Shown: positions 1-12,300 of the stretch, one piece after another
How positions within the stretch are numbered: position 1 is the stretch's first letter
How the letters are laid out: each line of letters starts with the position of its first letter
Source of the DNA: Larimichthys crocea
Taxonomy: Eukaryota; Chordata; Actinopteri; Sciaenidae
Direction of reading: 5' to 3'
Assembly: GCF_000972845.2 (NCBI RefSeq)
Contig: NC_040018.1
Coordinates: 19,551,868 to 19,615,867 of the forward strand
Length of the DNA: 64,000 nt
Position numbers and translations under genes: made by a program
Notes under the pieces: generated by a model
Told to the model about the DNA's origin: nothing
Databases searched by the model: none
The model's input: the letters and a program-made list of their open reading frames with translations, nothing else

Positions 1-180
1 ACTCACACTCTGATACACAAACACGCACAGACGGACCCCCTTGCAGCGCTGGCGGCTTCCGGAGAAGGCGAAACCTCAACCGCCTGAGAAGGTGCTGACG
101 ACAAACAAAGACACAGAATCTTGTGTTTCGAGTCCCTGACCCCTGTGTGTGTGTATGGGTCATGTGTGTTGGTGTGTGTG

Positions 181-216
<36 letters not shown>

Positions 217-1510
217 TGTCCATGTGTGCATGTGTGAAAAGGAGAGACTCTTTGCACTGTACAGCAACTGCCAGACAGTGTGGTCTGACAGTTGAGTGGA
301 AGGGAACTTTACACCTTTCATTTAGAATTTTCTGCTTTCTTTCAATGTTTCTACCTACGATACACCGTATAAATACATTTTTGCCTCGCAAGCAGGTGTG
401 TATGTGACACTGTGTGTGTTTATTGAGTGTGAGGAAGGTGTAGCAGCAGTGGCCCAGAGCGGAGGTCACTGGCTCATTGTACCTCCCACACTGAAGGTCA
501 AGGCTTCTACACCCAGGAGCAGAGGAGAGGAGGTTGAAACAGATCGATGATCCAGATAAAAATACACTGCACCTCAGCTATCTCTCTTATAAACACACAG
601 ACACACACATTCACAAACTATTCGCACCACCCTCAAACAATGACTTAAACGCCACTACAAATGATCCTGGCCGCTTTTATGAAAGCGTATCAAGCGGGAG
701 CAGTGACGCTGGCTTTTAGGATAACGATACAGTAATGGAAGACCATTAAAGATCATAACATCTTAAACGATGAGGTCCCTATTGTTGCTCTGGCCTAAAC
801 CTCCGGCAATCCAACCACCGTTTGCACTCAATAGAACGGGGACAGGTTGGAGGTAAAGTTACTCTCTTCTTCTCATGGCAATACATGGACGCCACGAGCT
901 GGTCAAAAAACTCAATGTGGGCAAGGAAGAAGTGCGGTGGGTGAGTGGGCAACAGCGGGCTGGAGGAGGAGGAAAATCAGACAAGGTGCAGCTCATGAAG
1001 ACGACATGTGTGATTTAGTGAGCACTGAGAGGAGTGGTAATTGGGAGTAAAGCTCCACAATGCTTTTAGTTAAGACAAGTCGACTAGTGAAAGATGTCCG
1101 CACTCCACCGCTTCTTATTATGGATGCTGGTTAACCGTGAGAAGAGGGCGTGCCGGTGAGCACTCATTCAGTAGACAGTGCTGTATTTTCTATTCAGACA
1201 ACCTTCTTTAACGGTCATTTGTGCCAGTCGTAAAAGGAAGCTGCCACAAAAATAGTTTGCTAAGTGGGCAATAGTTCTGCTCTCTGCTTTGCTGGTTAAA
1301 CACGCTCCCTACACTGTCCAGTGGGAAAACAATTCAGATTCAGATTCGAGAATAATAACGTCCCATAGAATGTTCTAAAACACAGTGCTGCCTGAGTGAC
1401 TAAGAGCCTCGAGTCCAAAAAAAAAAAAAGAGGCCACTTCATCCGAGAAAAATGAATGAGCAACCATCTGATCTCACCGCACCCTTCATTCATCAAACAG
1501 CACAGAGAGC
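1..1510. repeat. Left copy of a 1.5 kb duplicated segment, ending at an assembly gap
   Basis: This stretch aligns along its whole length with 3387-4937, in the same orientation. Shared landmarks include the GT microsatellite, the poly-A run near 1418 and the block near 1320-1370. The left copy carries many one-base and two-base deletions and some substitutions relative to the right copy, and it breaks off at the N run. No conserved coding exon is visible; small open frames here are disrupted differently in the two copies. It is non-coding sequence that is either truly duplicated or a poorly polished contig end. Confidence 0.85.
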
Positions 1511-1520
1511 NNNNNNNNNN
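1511..1520. other. Assembly gap (10 N)
   Basis: Ten consecutive N bases join two contigs. The sequence to the left is a noisy copy of 3387-4937, so the join may hide an overlap that was not merged. Confidence 1.
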
Positions 1521-1891
1521 GGACTTTACTCTTCGTGATTCTGTCTCAAAGTCATCTTGCCTTCAGGGGGTTTGAGTTTACTGTTGCATACCAATGCAAT
1601 CGAGACGAATAAAATTTTGTTCATGCTATTCAAAGAATTGAAAAAAATTACATACAAACAAATTCAACTGCAACGTATCTTAACAAAAAACCTAGCTGAG
1701 TGCACTATTCATTGGAACTACTGGATGTTCTACCAAAGAAGCAGTCGCCATGAAAAATGCTGACATTGTGTTATATTCAGAGTAATGGTTGTCTTTGAAG
1801 GTAGATGTTGCCACTTAATTTCCTAAATGCCACAATGTTAGCTAATGCGCCATAATGTCAGTTGGTTAGTCCGTCTGTCCAAAGTGTAATA

Positions 1892-2217
1892 CAGTCGTCC
1901 CTCGCTACATCGCGGTTCAGTTTTCGTGGACTCGCTGTTTCGCTGATTTTTTTAGTGTCATTTTGCATGCTTTATTTTACAGTGTACTGTAACAGTATGA
2001 ACGTGCATTGTGTTCTGCGTCCTGATTGGCTAAGTGAGAACCGCACGTGTGTAAGGGAGTACTGTACAAAATGCATGTAAAAAGGTGTATAAAAGTGTGT
2101 GGTTAGGGGTTTTACGGCCTTAAAACATGTATAATAATTGTAAAACTTACTTCGCGGATTTCGTTTATTGTGGGTTATTTTTAGAACGTATCCCCCGCGA
2201 TAAACGAGGGATCACTG
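1892..2217. mobile_element. Non-autonomous pogo/Tigger-like DNA element
   Basis: The element is flanked by TA on both sides (1890-1891 and 2218-2219). Its ends are inverted repeats: the left begins CAGTCGTCCCTCGC, and the right ends with GCGATAAACGAGGGATCACTG. At about 326 bp it has no transposase frame, so it would be a miniature derivative. TA target duplication and CAGT...CCCTCG termini are typical of pogo/Tigger members of the Tc1-mariner superfamily. The superfamily assignment is from memory of that pattern. Confidence 0.7.
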
Positions 2218-3286
2218 TACTCAACTTATGGACTGATTGCCTTCGCATTTTGTGCGCACATATTTGGATGAAGAACTAACTTTGGTGATCTGACTTTTTC
2301 TCCAGCACTACCATGAGGTTCACATTTTTGATTAAGTGAAATGACTTGACAAAGATCGGAGTTGCTATAGAATTTGGTTTACACATTCATTTAACTCTAA
2401 TAATTTTGGTGATCACATTAACTTTTCATTTAGCACATCGTTAGGTCAAATGTATTGAGTACTTAATAATAATGACCTGTACCTGTTTTTTGTGCTAATT
2501 GGCAGATGAGCATGTTAAACTAAGTGTGAACATAGTAAACGGTATACCTTCTAAGCATCAGCATGTTATAACGAGCAGGTTGCCATGTTGATGTAGCATT
2601 TTGTTCAAAGCATGATAAACTCTTGCATTGTTAAGCAACATAAACTACACTCCCACACTACATTTCCCTTCATTGAGGTGGTAGCAAAATGTTCGGTGCC
2701 TGGATATCTCAAACCTGGGGAAATAAAAGCTAAACATGGCCCGACTGCCCATTAAGAACAGTGATTAAACTTTATATTCACTTGCAATATATTTTGTTAT
2801 AATTTCTAAGAAGTAAATAAGTAAAACATAAAATCAAAATAGTTTTGGTTGCCTTCTAATGTAAGAAAAGTGAATTCAACACTGGGAACCATTCGGATCT
2901 TCAGTGATTTGAGCAAACCTGCGACAACCCAGCTCTTGGCTTTACTAGTCTAAAGCCAGAGGGTGTACCTTGTTTGGGCACAGCTACAATGAACAAAAGT
3001 CTGTCTGAGGGGCTCCCACCTAGCACGCCAGCACCAGTGGCCACAGCTAGATGCCCATCCATGACTAGATGGGCAGCTGAAATTACCAATTAGTTTACCA
3101 ATTGGCTGCAGCGGATTCGATTGGTTTGTAATTAATTCTAGTTACTGGCCCGTAGAGCAGGACGGATGGCGCCATGCCTTTGTCCTACTGACACACTATC
3201 CCACAGAGCTGGGCCTCGGGGGGGGGGAGGCAGCGGACATCAATACAGGGCCCTGCAGCTACTGAGCCCTCCACCTCTTTCTCAAT

Positions 3287-3288
<2 letters not shown>

Positions 3289-3329
<41 letters not shown>
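3289..3329. repeat. (CA)n microsatellite
   Basis: About 20 uninterrupted CA dinucleotides lie just before the right copy of the duplicated segment. This tract is not seen in the left copy because that copy starts further in. Confidence 0.95.
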
Positions 3330-3333
<4 letters not shown>

Positions 3334-3386
3334 ACACAGAGACAGCCCACTTGCACACATTTAGACACACAATACCTTACACACAC

Positions 3387-3553
3387 ACTCACACTCTGAT
3401 ACACAAACACGCACAGACGGACCCCCTTGCAGCGCTCGGCTGATTCCGGAGAAGGCGAAACCTCAACCGCCTGAGAAGGTGCTGACGACAAACAAAGACA
3501 ACAGAAATCTTGTGTTTCGAGTCCCTGACCCCCTGTGTGTGTGTATGTGTGTG

Positions 3554-3594
<41 letters not shown>

Positions 3595-4937
3595 ATGTGT
3601 GCATGTGTGAAAAGGAGAGACTCTTCTGCATGTACAGCAACTGTCCAGACAGTGTGGTCTGACAGTTGAAGTGGAGAGGGAACTTTACACCTTTCATTTA
3701 GACTTTTCTTTTCAATTGTTTCTACCTACGATACACCGTATAAATACATTTTTGCACGTGCAAGCAGGTGTGTATGTGACACTGTGTGTGTATTATTGAG
3801 TGTGAGAGAATGGTGTAGCAGCAGTGGCCCAGAGCGGAGGTCACATGGCTCATTGATACCTCCCACACTGAAGGTCAAGGCTTCTACACCCAGGAGCAGA
3901 GGAGAGGAGGTTGAAACAGATCGATGATCCAGATAAAAATACACTGCACCTCAGCTAGTCTCCTTTATAAACACACAGACACACACATTCACAAACATAT
4001 TCGCACACCCTCAACAAATGACTTAAACGCCACTACAAATGATCCTGGCCTGCTTTTAATGAAAGCGATATCAAAGCGGGAGCAGTGACTGCTGGCTTTT
4101 AGGATAACGATACAGTAATGGAAGACCATTAAAAGATCATAACATCTTAAACGATGAGGTCCCTATTGTTGCTCTGGCCTAAACCTCCGGCAATCAAACC
4201 ACCGTTTGCACTCAATAGAAACAGGGACAGGTTGGGAGGTAAAGTTACTTCTTCTTCTCATAATGGCAATACATGGACAGCCACAGAGCTGGTCAAAAAA
4301 CTCAATGTGGGTCAAGGAAAGAAAGTGCAGTGGGTGAGTGGGCAACAGCGGGCTGGGAGGAGAGAGAGAAAATCAGACAAGAGTGCAGCTCATGAAAGAC
4401 GACAATGTGTGATTTATGTGAGCACTGAGAGGAGTGGTAATTGGGAGTAAAGCTCCACAATGCTTTTAGTTAATGACAAGTCGACTAGTGAAAGATGTCC
4501 GCACTACCACCGCTTCTTATTATGGATGCTGGTTAACAGTGAGAAGAGGGCTGTGCCGGTGAGCACTCATCAGGTAATGAATGAAGTCCCACACTAGGAA
4601 AGACAGTGCTGTATTTTCTATTCAGACAACCTTCTTTAACGGTCATTTGGCCAGTACGTTAAAAGAAAGCTGCCACAAAAATAGTTTGCTAATGTTGGCA
4701 ATAGTTCTACTCGCTGCGGTTGCTGAGTTAAACACAGCTCCCTACACTGTCCAGTGGGAAAACAATTCAGATTCAGATTTCGAGAATAATAACGTCCCAT
4801 AGAATGCTGCTAAAACACAATGCTGCCTGAGTGACTAAGAGCCCTCGAGTCCAAAAAAAAAAAAGAGGCCACTTCATCCGAGAAAATGAATGAGCAACAC
4901 ATCTGATCTCACCGCACTCCTCATCATCAGCCATCAA
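3387..4937. repeat. Right copy of the 1.5 kb duplicated segment
   Basis: This is the cleaner partner of 1-1510. It includes an interrupted GT microsatellite (about 3535-3592) and runs without a break into unique sequence beyond 4940, which suggests it is the properly assembled copy. No gene is recognisable in it. Confidence 0.85.
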
Positions 4938-4939
4938 CA

Positions 4940-7900
4940 GCAGAGACAGATGAGTGAAATCACCACAGGAGAGTTAAAATCAATACTGTTACTATCTTTT
5001 ACCGTGAGACAAATGCTGGCATGACGCTGTTTGTTATTATAAGTAAGAACCATATCCTTCATAAAGTAATCTACCCCATCAGAGCGCTGGTGCAGACCAA
5101 AGTTCTCCTAATCTGAGCAGGAATATCGATGAGTTTTGTTGCGCCCCGAGGTGTTTGGCAACAAATTACGCAAATAGCGTTCATTAGTAAGACAGTCAGA
5201 GACGCCTCCAGGCCTATGATATATGAAGTGACATAAATAAAGACGAGGTAGGGGACAATGTTTGATAAAAACAAATTAGGTATTTATGCTCTCGGTTAAA
5301 GGGGTCTTAGTGTTATTCAAACAAATTCATTAATCATGATCTGAATGTCAGTGGGAGATATACAGTTAGGAGCACAACGGAGCTCATGCTGACATTTTTG
5401 CTGATGTTGCTAAAACACAGAGGACGTTCAAGACTCAAAGCTAAACGCTCATGAGCTGTTATTTTGTATCATCAAGTAAATAAACATAATGTCACCATTC
5501 AAATTCTGATGATTTATTCAGAATAGTGGATGAACCAGCTCTACTATTGCTGTCATCTACGGACCTGCAGACTATTCCAGTATTTCAAGAAGAATCACTC
5601 ACTTAAGTGCTTGTCTAATCCCATACTTTTGTCATTTGGCCTGGATTTATGTAAATTAAGTTAAGATCATTTCATCATTCATACCATCTTTTGGTTCAAT
5701 GTCTGAATTCAGAAACACAGATGTAGCTTACACTCATTTTTGATGTCACAAAATGTCTGAGCGTCTAGTTTCATGTATGTTGAAAAAGTGTAATAACACT
5801 AACAAAACCACAATCAATATTTCCACTGTGTCGTGACAAGAATCAGGCACAGCCAAGGTTAAATACATCACATCAAACAATCGACTTGATGTTGAATGAG
5901 ATGTCCCCGTTCTACCACGGCTGTATCAAAACTGCTCAAGCTTGCAAAACATACTGAGAGGGGACAGAGAAAGCGGAGGTTTAGGGTGCTCGGAGCATGC
6001 CTGTGGCAAACCTCCGTCAGATATTGTTTGTGTTTAGCACTGGGCCGCATGAAGAATTGATGAAGCTCTCTGGTGTGGTTGCTATCATCAGGACGGGAAA
6101 GAATCAGAGCATGGCAAAAACTGCATCTCTGCCTCCCCCCGTGCAAAGCTCCCACCATTTATGAGAGCCATCCATTAGCTTCAGCCACGGGACCAACTCC
6201 TGCACGCATCTGTGGTCACTGTGGTGAGAGGATGAGTGTGTCTTAGTGTGTGTGTGTGTGTGTGACAGGGTCGAGGAAGGAAGATTTGGCAAAACAAATA
6301 AAATAATAAGTATATAAGAGGGAGATGAAGATGAATCACGTATTATATGATCATATATTATATTTCATGTCTGCAAGGACCCATTCAGTCAAGCAGTAAG
6401 GTGATTGGTTGAAAACATTTTTTTGCATATTAAAGTATGCGCTGTGGCAGACAGAGAGTCTCACGCAGTAGGGCCATTAGTGCTGGTGGCTTGTTCGAAG
6501 CCTAAGGCACTTCTCAAATGCTCAACGGTTAAATCATGTGTGAGTGTGTGTATGTCCTGAAGGTGTGTGTGTGTGTGTGTGTGTAAATGTTGGGGAGAGA
6601 ACAATAGTAGAATTATGAGAGGAAAGAAAAATAAAGGCAGCAGGTAGGGAAGTATTATCTCATCTACAGATGATGTGCAGACAGAGATACAAAAGCGTGA
6701 AGACACCACAGAAAGGGCACGACGGTAGCAGAAGACACTCTACACACACACGTGCGCACACACACACTCACACAGCTGATCTTCTTACACAGCCTTGGCT
6801 GTCTGTAGGCTAACCACAATCTGCTCCCTGCAGTGCTGACCGCAAAGCAGTCAACAGAGGCACGCTGGGCCTTATCCTGCATGACACGCTGGTCGATAAT
6901 CATGCACACCACCGCATCGCACAACACCACTGTAACTGCTATACCTGGGCCTGCCTGCTTCCATAAACAAGCACGCCTGGATGGAGCCATACTCACACCG
7001 ACAGAAATTCATAGTGTAGTGTTTTGTTTTTGTTTTTTTTAAACTTAGTGAAGATTTTATTTCTTCTTACTGCTCTAAGAGCACGTACACTATGTGTTAA
7101 ATAACATTTAAAGAAACAAAGCAGACCCACACTGAGTTTGAGGAGAAATAAAAAAAAAAAAGGCAGGACAAGAATCGTTTTTCTTTTTTTAGAATAACCC
7201 CATGGCACAAATATTGCTACATATTGCAAAACAAGAATAGATTATATACAGTATGTATTAACATACATGTGAATTACATCGGAATTATTTGTGGAGTCAA
7301 ATCGCCGACATACTGTATAACAAAATGCCTCCTCTGCCATGTGTGTGAGCTGTAATTCCTTTGTTCAAACCTGATGTGTATTTGAAGTTTTTGGTAGAGC
7401 ACAAAATCAACTGTATAGATATCAATACAAACAATAACACATGATAATGTTTACACCTTCCTCCTTATTGTTGTTGCTATTGTGAACTCCCAAAAATACA
7501 CTACTGATTGTCAGTGATTGTCAGGAGATAATGGAAAAATTTTATAGTGGTTTTACTGGTTGGAAATGATTGATGGTTTGTCACACCGAGACCATTAAAG
7601 ATACACTGAGATGCACATTTCAACAAAACAACTGCTTGTTTTGAAATGTTACGTTAAATAAGTGTACATTAAGTTACTCAAGATAGGGATAATTACACAT
7701 AATCACATTCTTTAGTTGATTGTGACTACACAGGATATCTCTATGTTTATGTAGCACTATATTTGTAAGTATACCTCCAATATCAGTGAAGTCATACACA
7801 CAGCATTCATTATTCATCAGCTTTCATATATTTTGCTAGCTTAACAAACCGGATAAAAGGAAGGCAACAAGCCTGTGATGGGGGTAAAGAATATATCGGC

Positions 7901-9938
7901 TAAATAACTGTGAGGCAACTTCCTCCGTCTTTCCTTCCTGTAATACTGTAAAATGCAACCTGTGCTGTCCTCAGTTTTACCATGGCAATAAAATGTCTGA
8001 TGGATCACCAACAACCAACCTTGCACTGCACACAACAACAAAGACAAGCTGTCACATAAAGCTGCTGATGTAGCCGTTATAGAGGTCCTACATCTGTATG
8101 CGTCACCAAACAACTCTTGCACCATCAGCCCATTGCTAGAATGAAGTTTGTGAGCTGAACTTTAATTTAGTTCATGCATCAGCTGATGTAAGAAATAATC
8201 AGCCCTTTATGTACCATACAGAAAGTGATTAAGTGCATGTACTTGACAGTTAAATAACCAGGTGTATAGTTGTGACCTCTGTGCTCTTTGGGACATTCTC
8301 TAACCATCATATGAAGACAAACTGACTGAAATGCACAAATCACACACATTCAGAGAAATGGCTGAAAGTTTGAAGGATGGTATGAAAGATGTATAAAAGA
8401 GTTTCTACAATTCACCATGCACTGTGTGCAAGATGCTGTTAAAAGCAGTCGAGAAGGAAATTCAAGAGTAACAATCTAAAACCCCCAAAGTAGATCTGGG
8501 TGTGTGAAAACGATAAACATTCTTTATTAAAAATAGTTACAGTACTTTTGCCAGTTTCTAGACATGAATTAAAGAGTGATGCAGAAGTTCGCTGGCATCT
8601 GGTTTATATTGTCGTTCAGATAAAGGTTATTCGCTGGCATCTGGTTTATATTGTCGTTCAGATAAAGGTTAGAAAAAGCTGCAATAATCAGAATTTATCT
8701 GAGGGCTGTATCCTTCGCTGTTTTTTTTTCACAGCTTTTTGACAACTCGGTGTGTGAACAGTTCTGAGTCGGGGTTATCAGGCTTCGCTGTATGTGGTGG
8801 ACGAGCGGCTAGTGATAACTCTCTCAGAAGGCCTCACCGTGCGCTGTGAGACTGAACAGAAAACAAAAGGAATGTGAAGGAACAGATGAATGAGGCACGA
8901 AACTCAAACAACAAATTTAGAAACTCGACAGCCCCACCTGCTGTTGTATATGTGCACTGTCCTCAGGGTTCAAGATTTCACAACATGCATGATTAAGTGT
9001 TCAGCAGAGGGTGCCTTTGAAAAAGTCATAACAAAAATTCTGACAAAGGACTATACAAAGATTTCAAATCAGAAAAAACAGACAAAAAAACAGGTTTAAT
9101 TAAAGTCTATACTCTAATTCAAGAGTCATTCTGCATTAAGTTTAATCATCAGGAGGAGTGCTGTCCACCTATGAAGACAGATGTATAACACTGTTTTCTG
9201 TGGCTCTGGAGGGAGCTTTCCAAAGTTTGAAGTAACCCTGATGATGTCATCAGAGTTATCTCGCCTGGGGCTTCAGGCTTTAATTACAAATTGGAGGAGA
9301 GGGATTTGAAAGAAGTAGGCATTTAGGAGACAGTGAGATCTAATGAAAGACACCATCAAGCTGAGTTACACAGTTTAAATAACTAAAAGTTAGGATATCT
9401 CAGCCTCTGCTGCTTTGATTTGGACCACTCTTTCTTTAATCTCTTGTTATTCCCCCAGCTTAATGGAAGTTCAATACTAAATTGCCAGAGTACCCCTTTA
9501 AAACTCAATCAAGTCATTAATAGAGAGACATATTTATGCATCCTAATGTCCTTAGGCACATTATTCAAAGTCCAGAAGGCTCTTGCTGAATGTTGAAGTG
9601 ACCCGTAAAAATACATCCAAGGCAAATGTCTGACATTGTTCTGAGATGCAGCCTGGAGGCAGACCGATCCAATTTTAGAAGAGATCAGTAAAACAAGTAA
9701 CATTTTCAATTATAAACAATTATTTTCAGATAATTAAAGAATCATTTTAATTTGCCAAAGATAATTATTTCCTGTATGGTTTATTTGAAAACTACAAAAT
9801 CATCTCATATGCAGAGAGAAATAGTGGCTGACACCTTAAGGTGGAACATATACACAAATCAAAGAAAGCAAACCTGATACATTTTATCAGTATGTCAAAT
9901 CAGAGGTCACTTTCCACTTTATAGCTCTTTAAACCTGA

Positions 9939-9940
<2 letters not shown>
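4940..9940. other. Intergenic stretch without a recognisable gene
   Basis: No open frame here resembles a known protein or chains into exons with matching splice phases. It holds short GT tracts (about 6248-6262 and 6563-6584), a CA-rich patch (about 6739-6775), AT-rich sequence and one perfect 42-bp tandem duplication listed separately. Regulatory DNA or non-coding RNA cannot be excluded from sequence alone. Confidence 0.6.
8588..8671. repeat. Perfect two-copy tandem duplication, 42-bp unit
   Basis: Bases 8588-8629 are repeated exactly at 8630-8671. Absence of any mismatch points to a recent event or to a read or assembly artefact. The unit is a multiple of three, so a small open frame runs through it, but nothing else supports coding. 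Confidence 0.95.

Positions 9941-9941
<1 letters not shown>

Positions 9942-9990
<49 letters not shown>
9942..9990. repeat. (CA)n microsatellite
   Basis: About 24 uninterrupted CA units. It is the first of a cluster of simple repeats that extends to 12.3 kb. Confidence 0.97.
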
Positions 9991-9994
<4 letters not shown>

Positions 9995-10933
9995 ATTATC
10001 TTTCACTGAGCAAACATAAACTAAAGCTGCACACACCTCCACATGCATGCCCCCACACACAGACACACTTTTAAAAAAATCCATTTGTACCCTTTGAACA
10101 GAAACAACAAAGAAGGGAGGTGGTCCAGACTGAGTGGCCGTGTGTGTGGGTCTGCATCTGGGCAGACTTTGACTCCCCTCGTGGCCTGGATCAGAGGGCT
10201 GAAGCCAAGCAGGATCTCTGTCCTCTGTCAGATAGATGAAACCACTTAGCAAATTAGCAGTCTTTCCTTTTCTGGCTCTACAACACACACATGGACACAC
10301 AATTGAACCGCATAGAGGTATGTATACAAATACACATACACAACAACAAGCCGCATGGGGTGGTAGAAAGCCAGGTCATGATAGACCATCAGGACTAGAA
10401 ACATGTAAAGGTTAGAGTCGGAGTGAGAAAGAAGAGGAGCATGATGACATGGGGAGAGGGAAAGTATGGAGGTGAAAAAACTAAGAGGAAGAGATGGCCA
10501 GGAGGTGTAAGGAAAGAGAGCAAGAGGAGGACATGAGGGCAGGTGAGGAGGACAGGATGCCTCCCTGTGGAGAGAGGGGCCGCTGGGCAAATTAGTGTAA
10601 AACCAAAATCCAGTCTGCTGAACGGGCCGAGGGAAGGAGGGAGGAGCAGGAGGAAGGGGAATTGCCTGTGGCACGCATCCCTTTTACAGGGGTCATCCTC
10701 GGTACACATCAGCTCAAATGTACACACACACGCATGCATGCATGCAAGCCCTCACACACAATCCTTTACCCACATAATTGTTTTTTTTCCCAACAAACAA
10801 ACTAATTTACATGCACACACATGCTGGCATCCATTTTAAAATCATCATAAAAACAGAAACACGGCCATGATTGCATCAAGTGACATCAGTGCGTATTAAA
10901 TATTTATAAGGAAAATCCTCACAAACATGCATA

Positions 10934-10936
<3 letters not shown>

Positions 10937-10969
<33 letters not shown>
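10937..10969. repeat. (GT)n microsatellite
   Basis: About 16 GT units in the simple-repeat cluster. Confidence 0.95.
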
Positions 10970-10970
<1 letters not shown>

Positions 10971-11163
10971 CCGTACTGCCTTCATCCCAGTGTCCAGAGA
11001 ATCACATCAGGGAATAACGGACACATGAGGATCAAATTGATTAAGGCTGGAGTTCTCAGCAGTAATACTGAGGATTAAGACAGCTAATAAATGTTTCATT
11101 CAAAGCCAGACGTAGATCAAACATGAGAAAGGTCCCCAGCTTTCTCTCTGGGGTTGGTGTGAT

Positions 11164-11220
11164 TCTGGTCTTTCCTCTCCTCCTCCTCCTCCTCCTTCTT
11201 CTCCTTCGCCTCCCTCAGCT
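11164..11220. repeat. Pyrimidine-rich (TCC)n-like tract
   Basis: A CTCCTCCTC-type run grades into CTT and CTC triplets. Together with the CT-rich block at about 11430-11580, it makes this interval strongly strand-asymmetric. Confidence 0.8.
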
Positions 11221-11697
11221 GTTTCGGCTGTATTATGACAGCCACTACAGATCGTCTCACTAGCAACTACAGGCCCTGCCCTTGTGCCTACACATCATTA
11301 GCTCCCCATCTGTCAGCTTCCTAACAGGTTCCCACTAATGCAGCCAAGGACTCACTTCATTGCATTCCTATCCAACAGGCAGCAGCAGTCAAGTACTGGC
11401 TATGCTCAATTCGGAGCCTCTCTTTTCTTTGACTTTTACTCGTCTCTCCTTCAGCATCCTCTTTCCCTGTCACCCCCCCCCACCCTTTTCTCTCTCTCTC
11501 TCTCCACTGCTCACCCACTTTTAACCTTTCTACTCCACTCCTATCACCCCCCTCCTTCATTCTTCTCCTCCCGACTTGTTCCCTAAAGTATCTGGAGAGA
11601 TTCAGGGCCGGTGCCAATGGTCAACAGGGGATTAGCAAGAATGGAGGTTTGAGAATGTGTGAAAACCAGTTAAGTCACACACTCTGCAGGCCAGAGG

Positions 11698-11699
<2 letters not shown>

Positions 11700-11781
<82 letters not shown>
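11700..11781. repeat. Compound (TC)n(AC)n microsatellite
   Basis: About 20 TC units pass directly into about 20 AC units, a common compound arrangement in fish genomes. Confidence 0.97.
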
Positions 11782-11783
<2 letters not shown>

Positions 11784-12242
11784 GCCAACCCTAGGAACGA
11801 GGCACAAGCTGCATCTGGCATCACATGTTTATCACTCGGCACGCACACATGGTTCAGACCCCCCACTTCTCAGTGCAATATATACACAGAAAGTAAATAG
11901 AAATACTGTATGTATGAATTGCAGCTGAAGTGACATTCAGGTTTAAAATTAAAATAAAAACAAAATAAAATACACAGAAATATGACAGAAAGCACAGAAA
12001 GATGTAGTGGCTAATGGCAGCGACGGTGACACTGGTCCTGGTAAATGGGCTTTGTGGCTGTGTGTGTAACTCTATCTGTGGACAGGGAATACAGCAGTGG
12101 TTGGGTAATGGAAAGGTCATTTAGCCAATCCCCCAGGTAGGGGGGCTGGTCTGACACGGCTCGTTTGTCACAGTTCAATAACTGCCACTCCGGGGAGTGT
12201 GAGGGAGAGAGAGAAAACGAGTGAGAGAGGGGCAGGAAACTT

Positions 12243-12244
<2 letters not shown>

Positions 12245-12298
<54 letters not shown>
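12245..12298. repeat. (GT)n microsatellite
   Basis: About 27 GT units, the last large tract of the 9.9-12.3 kb cluster. Confidence 0.97.

Positions 12299-12299
<1 letters not shown>

Positions 12300-12300
<1 letters not shown>

Noticed and set aside
3282..3697. Open frames of about 100 codons rich in His-Thr or Cys-Val
   Set aside because: These are translations of CA/GT microsatellites.
8500..8742. 80-codon open frame containing the 42-bp duplication
   Set aside because: The duplication keeps frame only because 42 is a multiple of three; no homology, no exon signals and no conservation evidence.
10246..10739. Proline- and leucine-rich open frames on the minus strand (114 and 142 codons)
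   Set aside because: Two frames overlap on the same purine-rich strand bias and one is continued by CA-derived codons. They have low complexity and no family resemblance.
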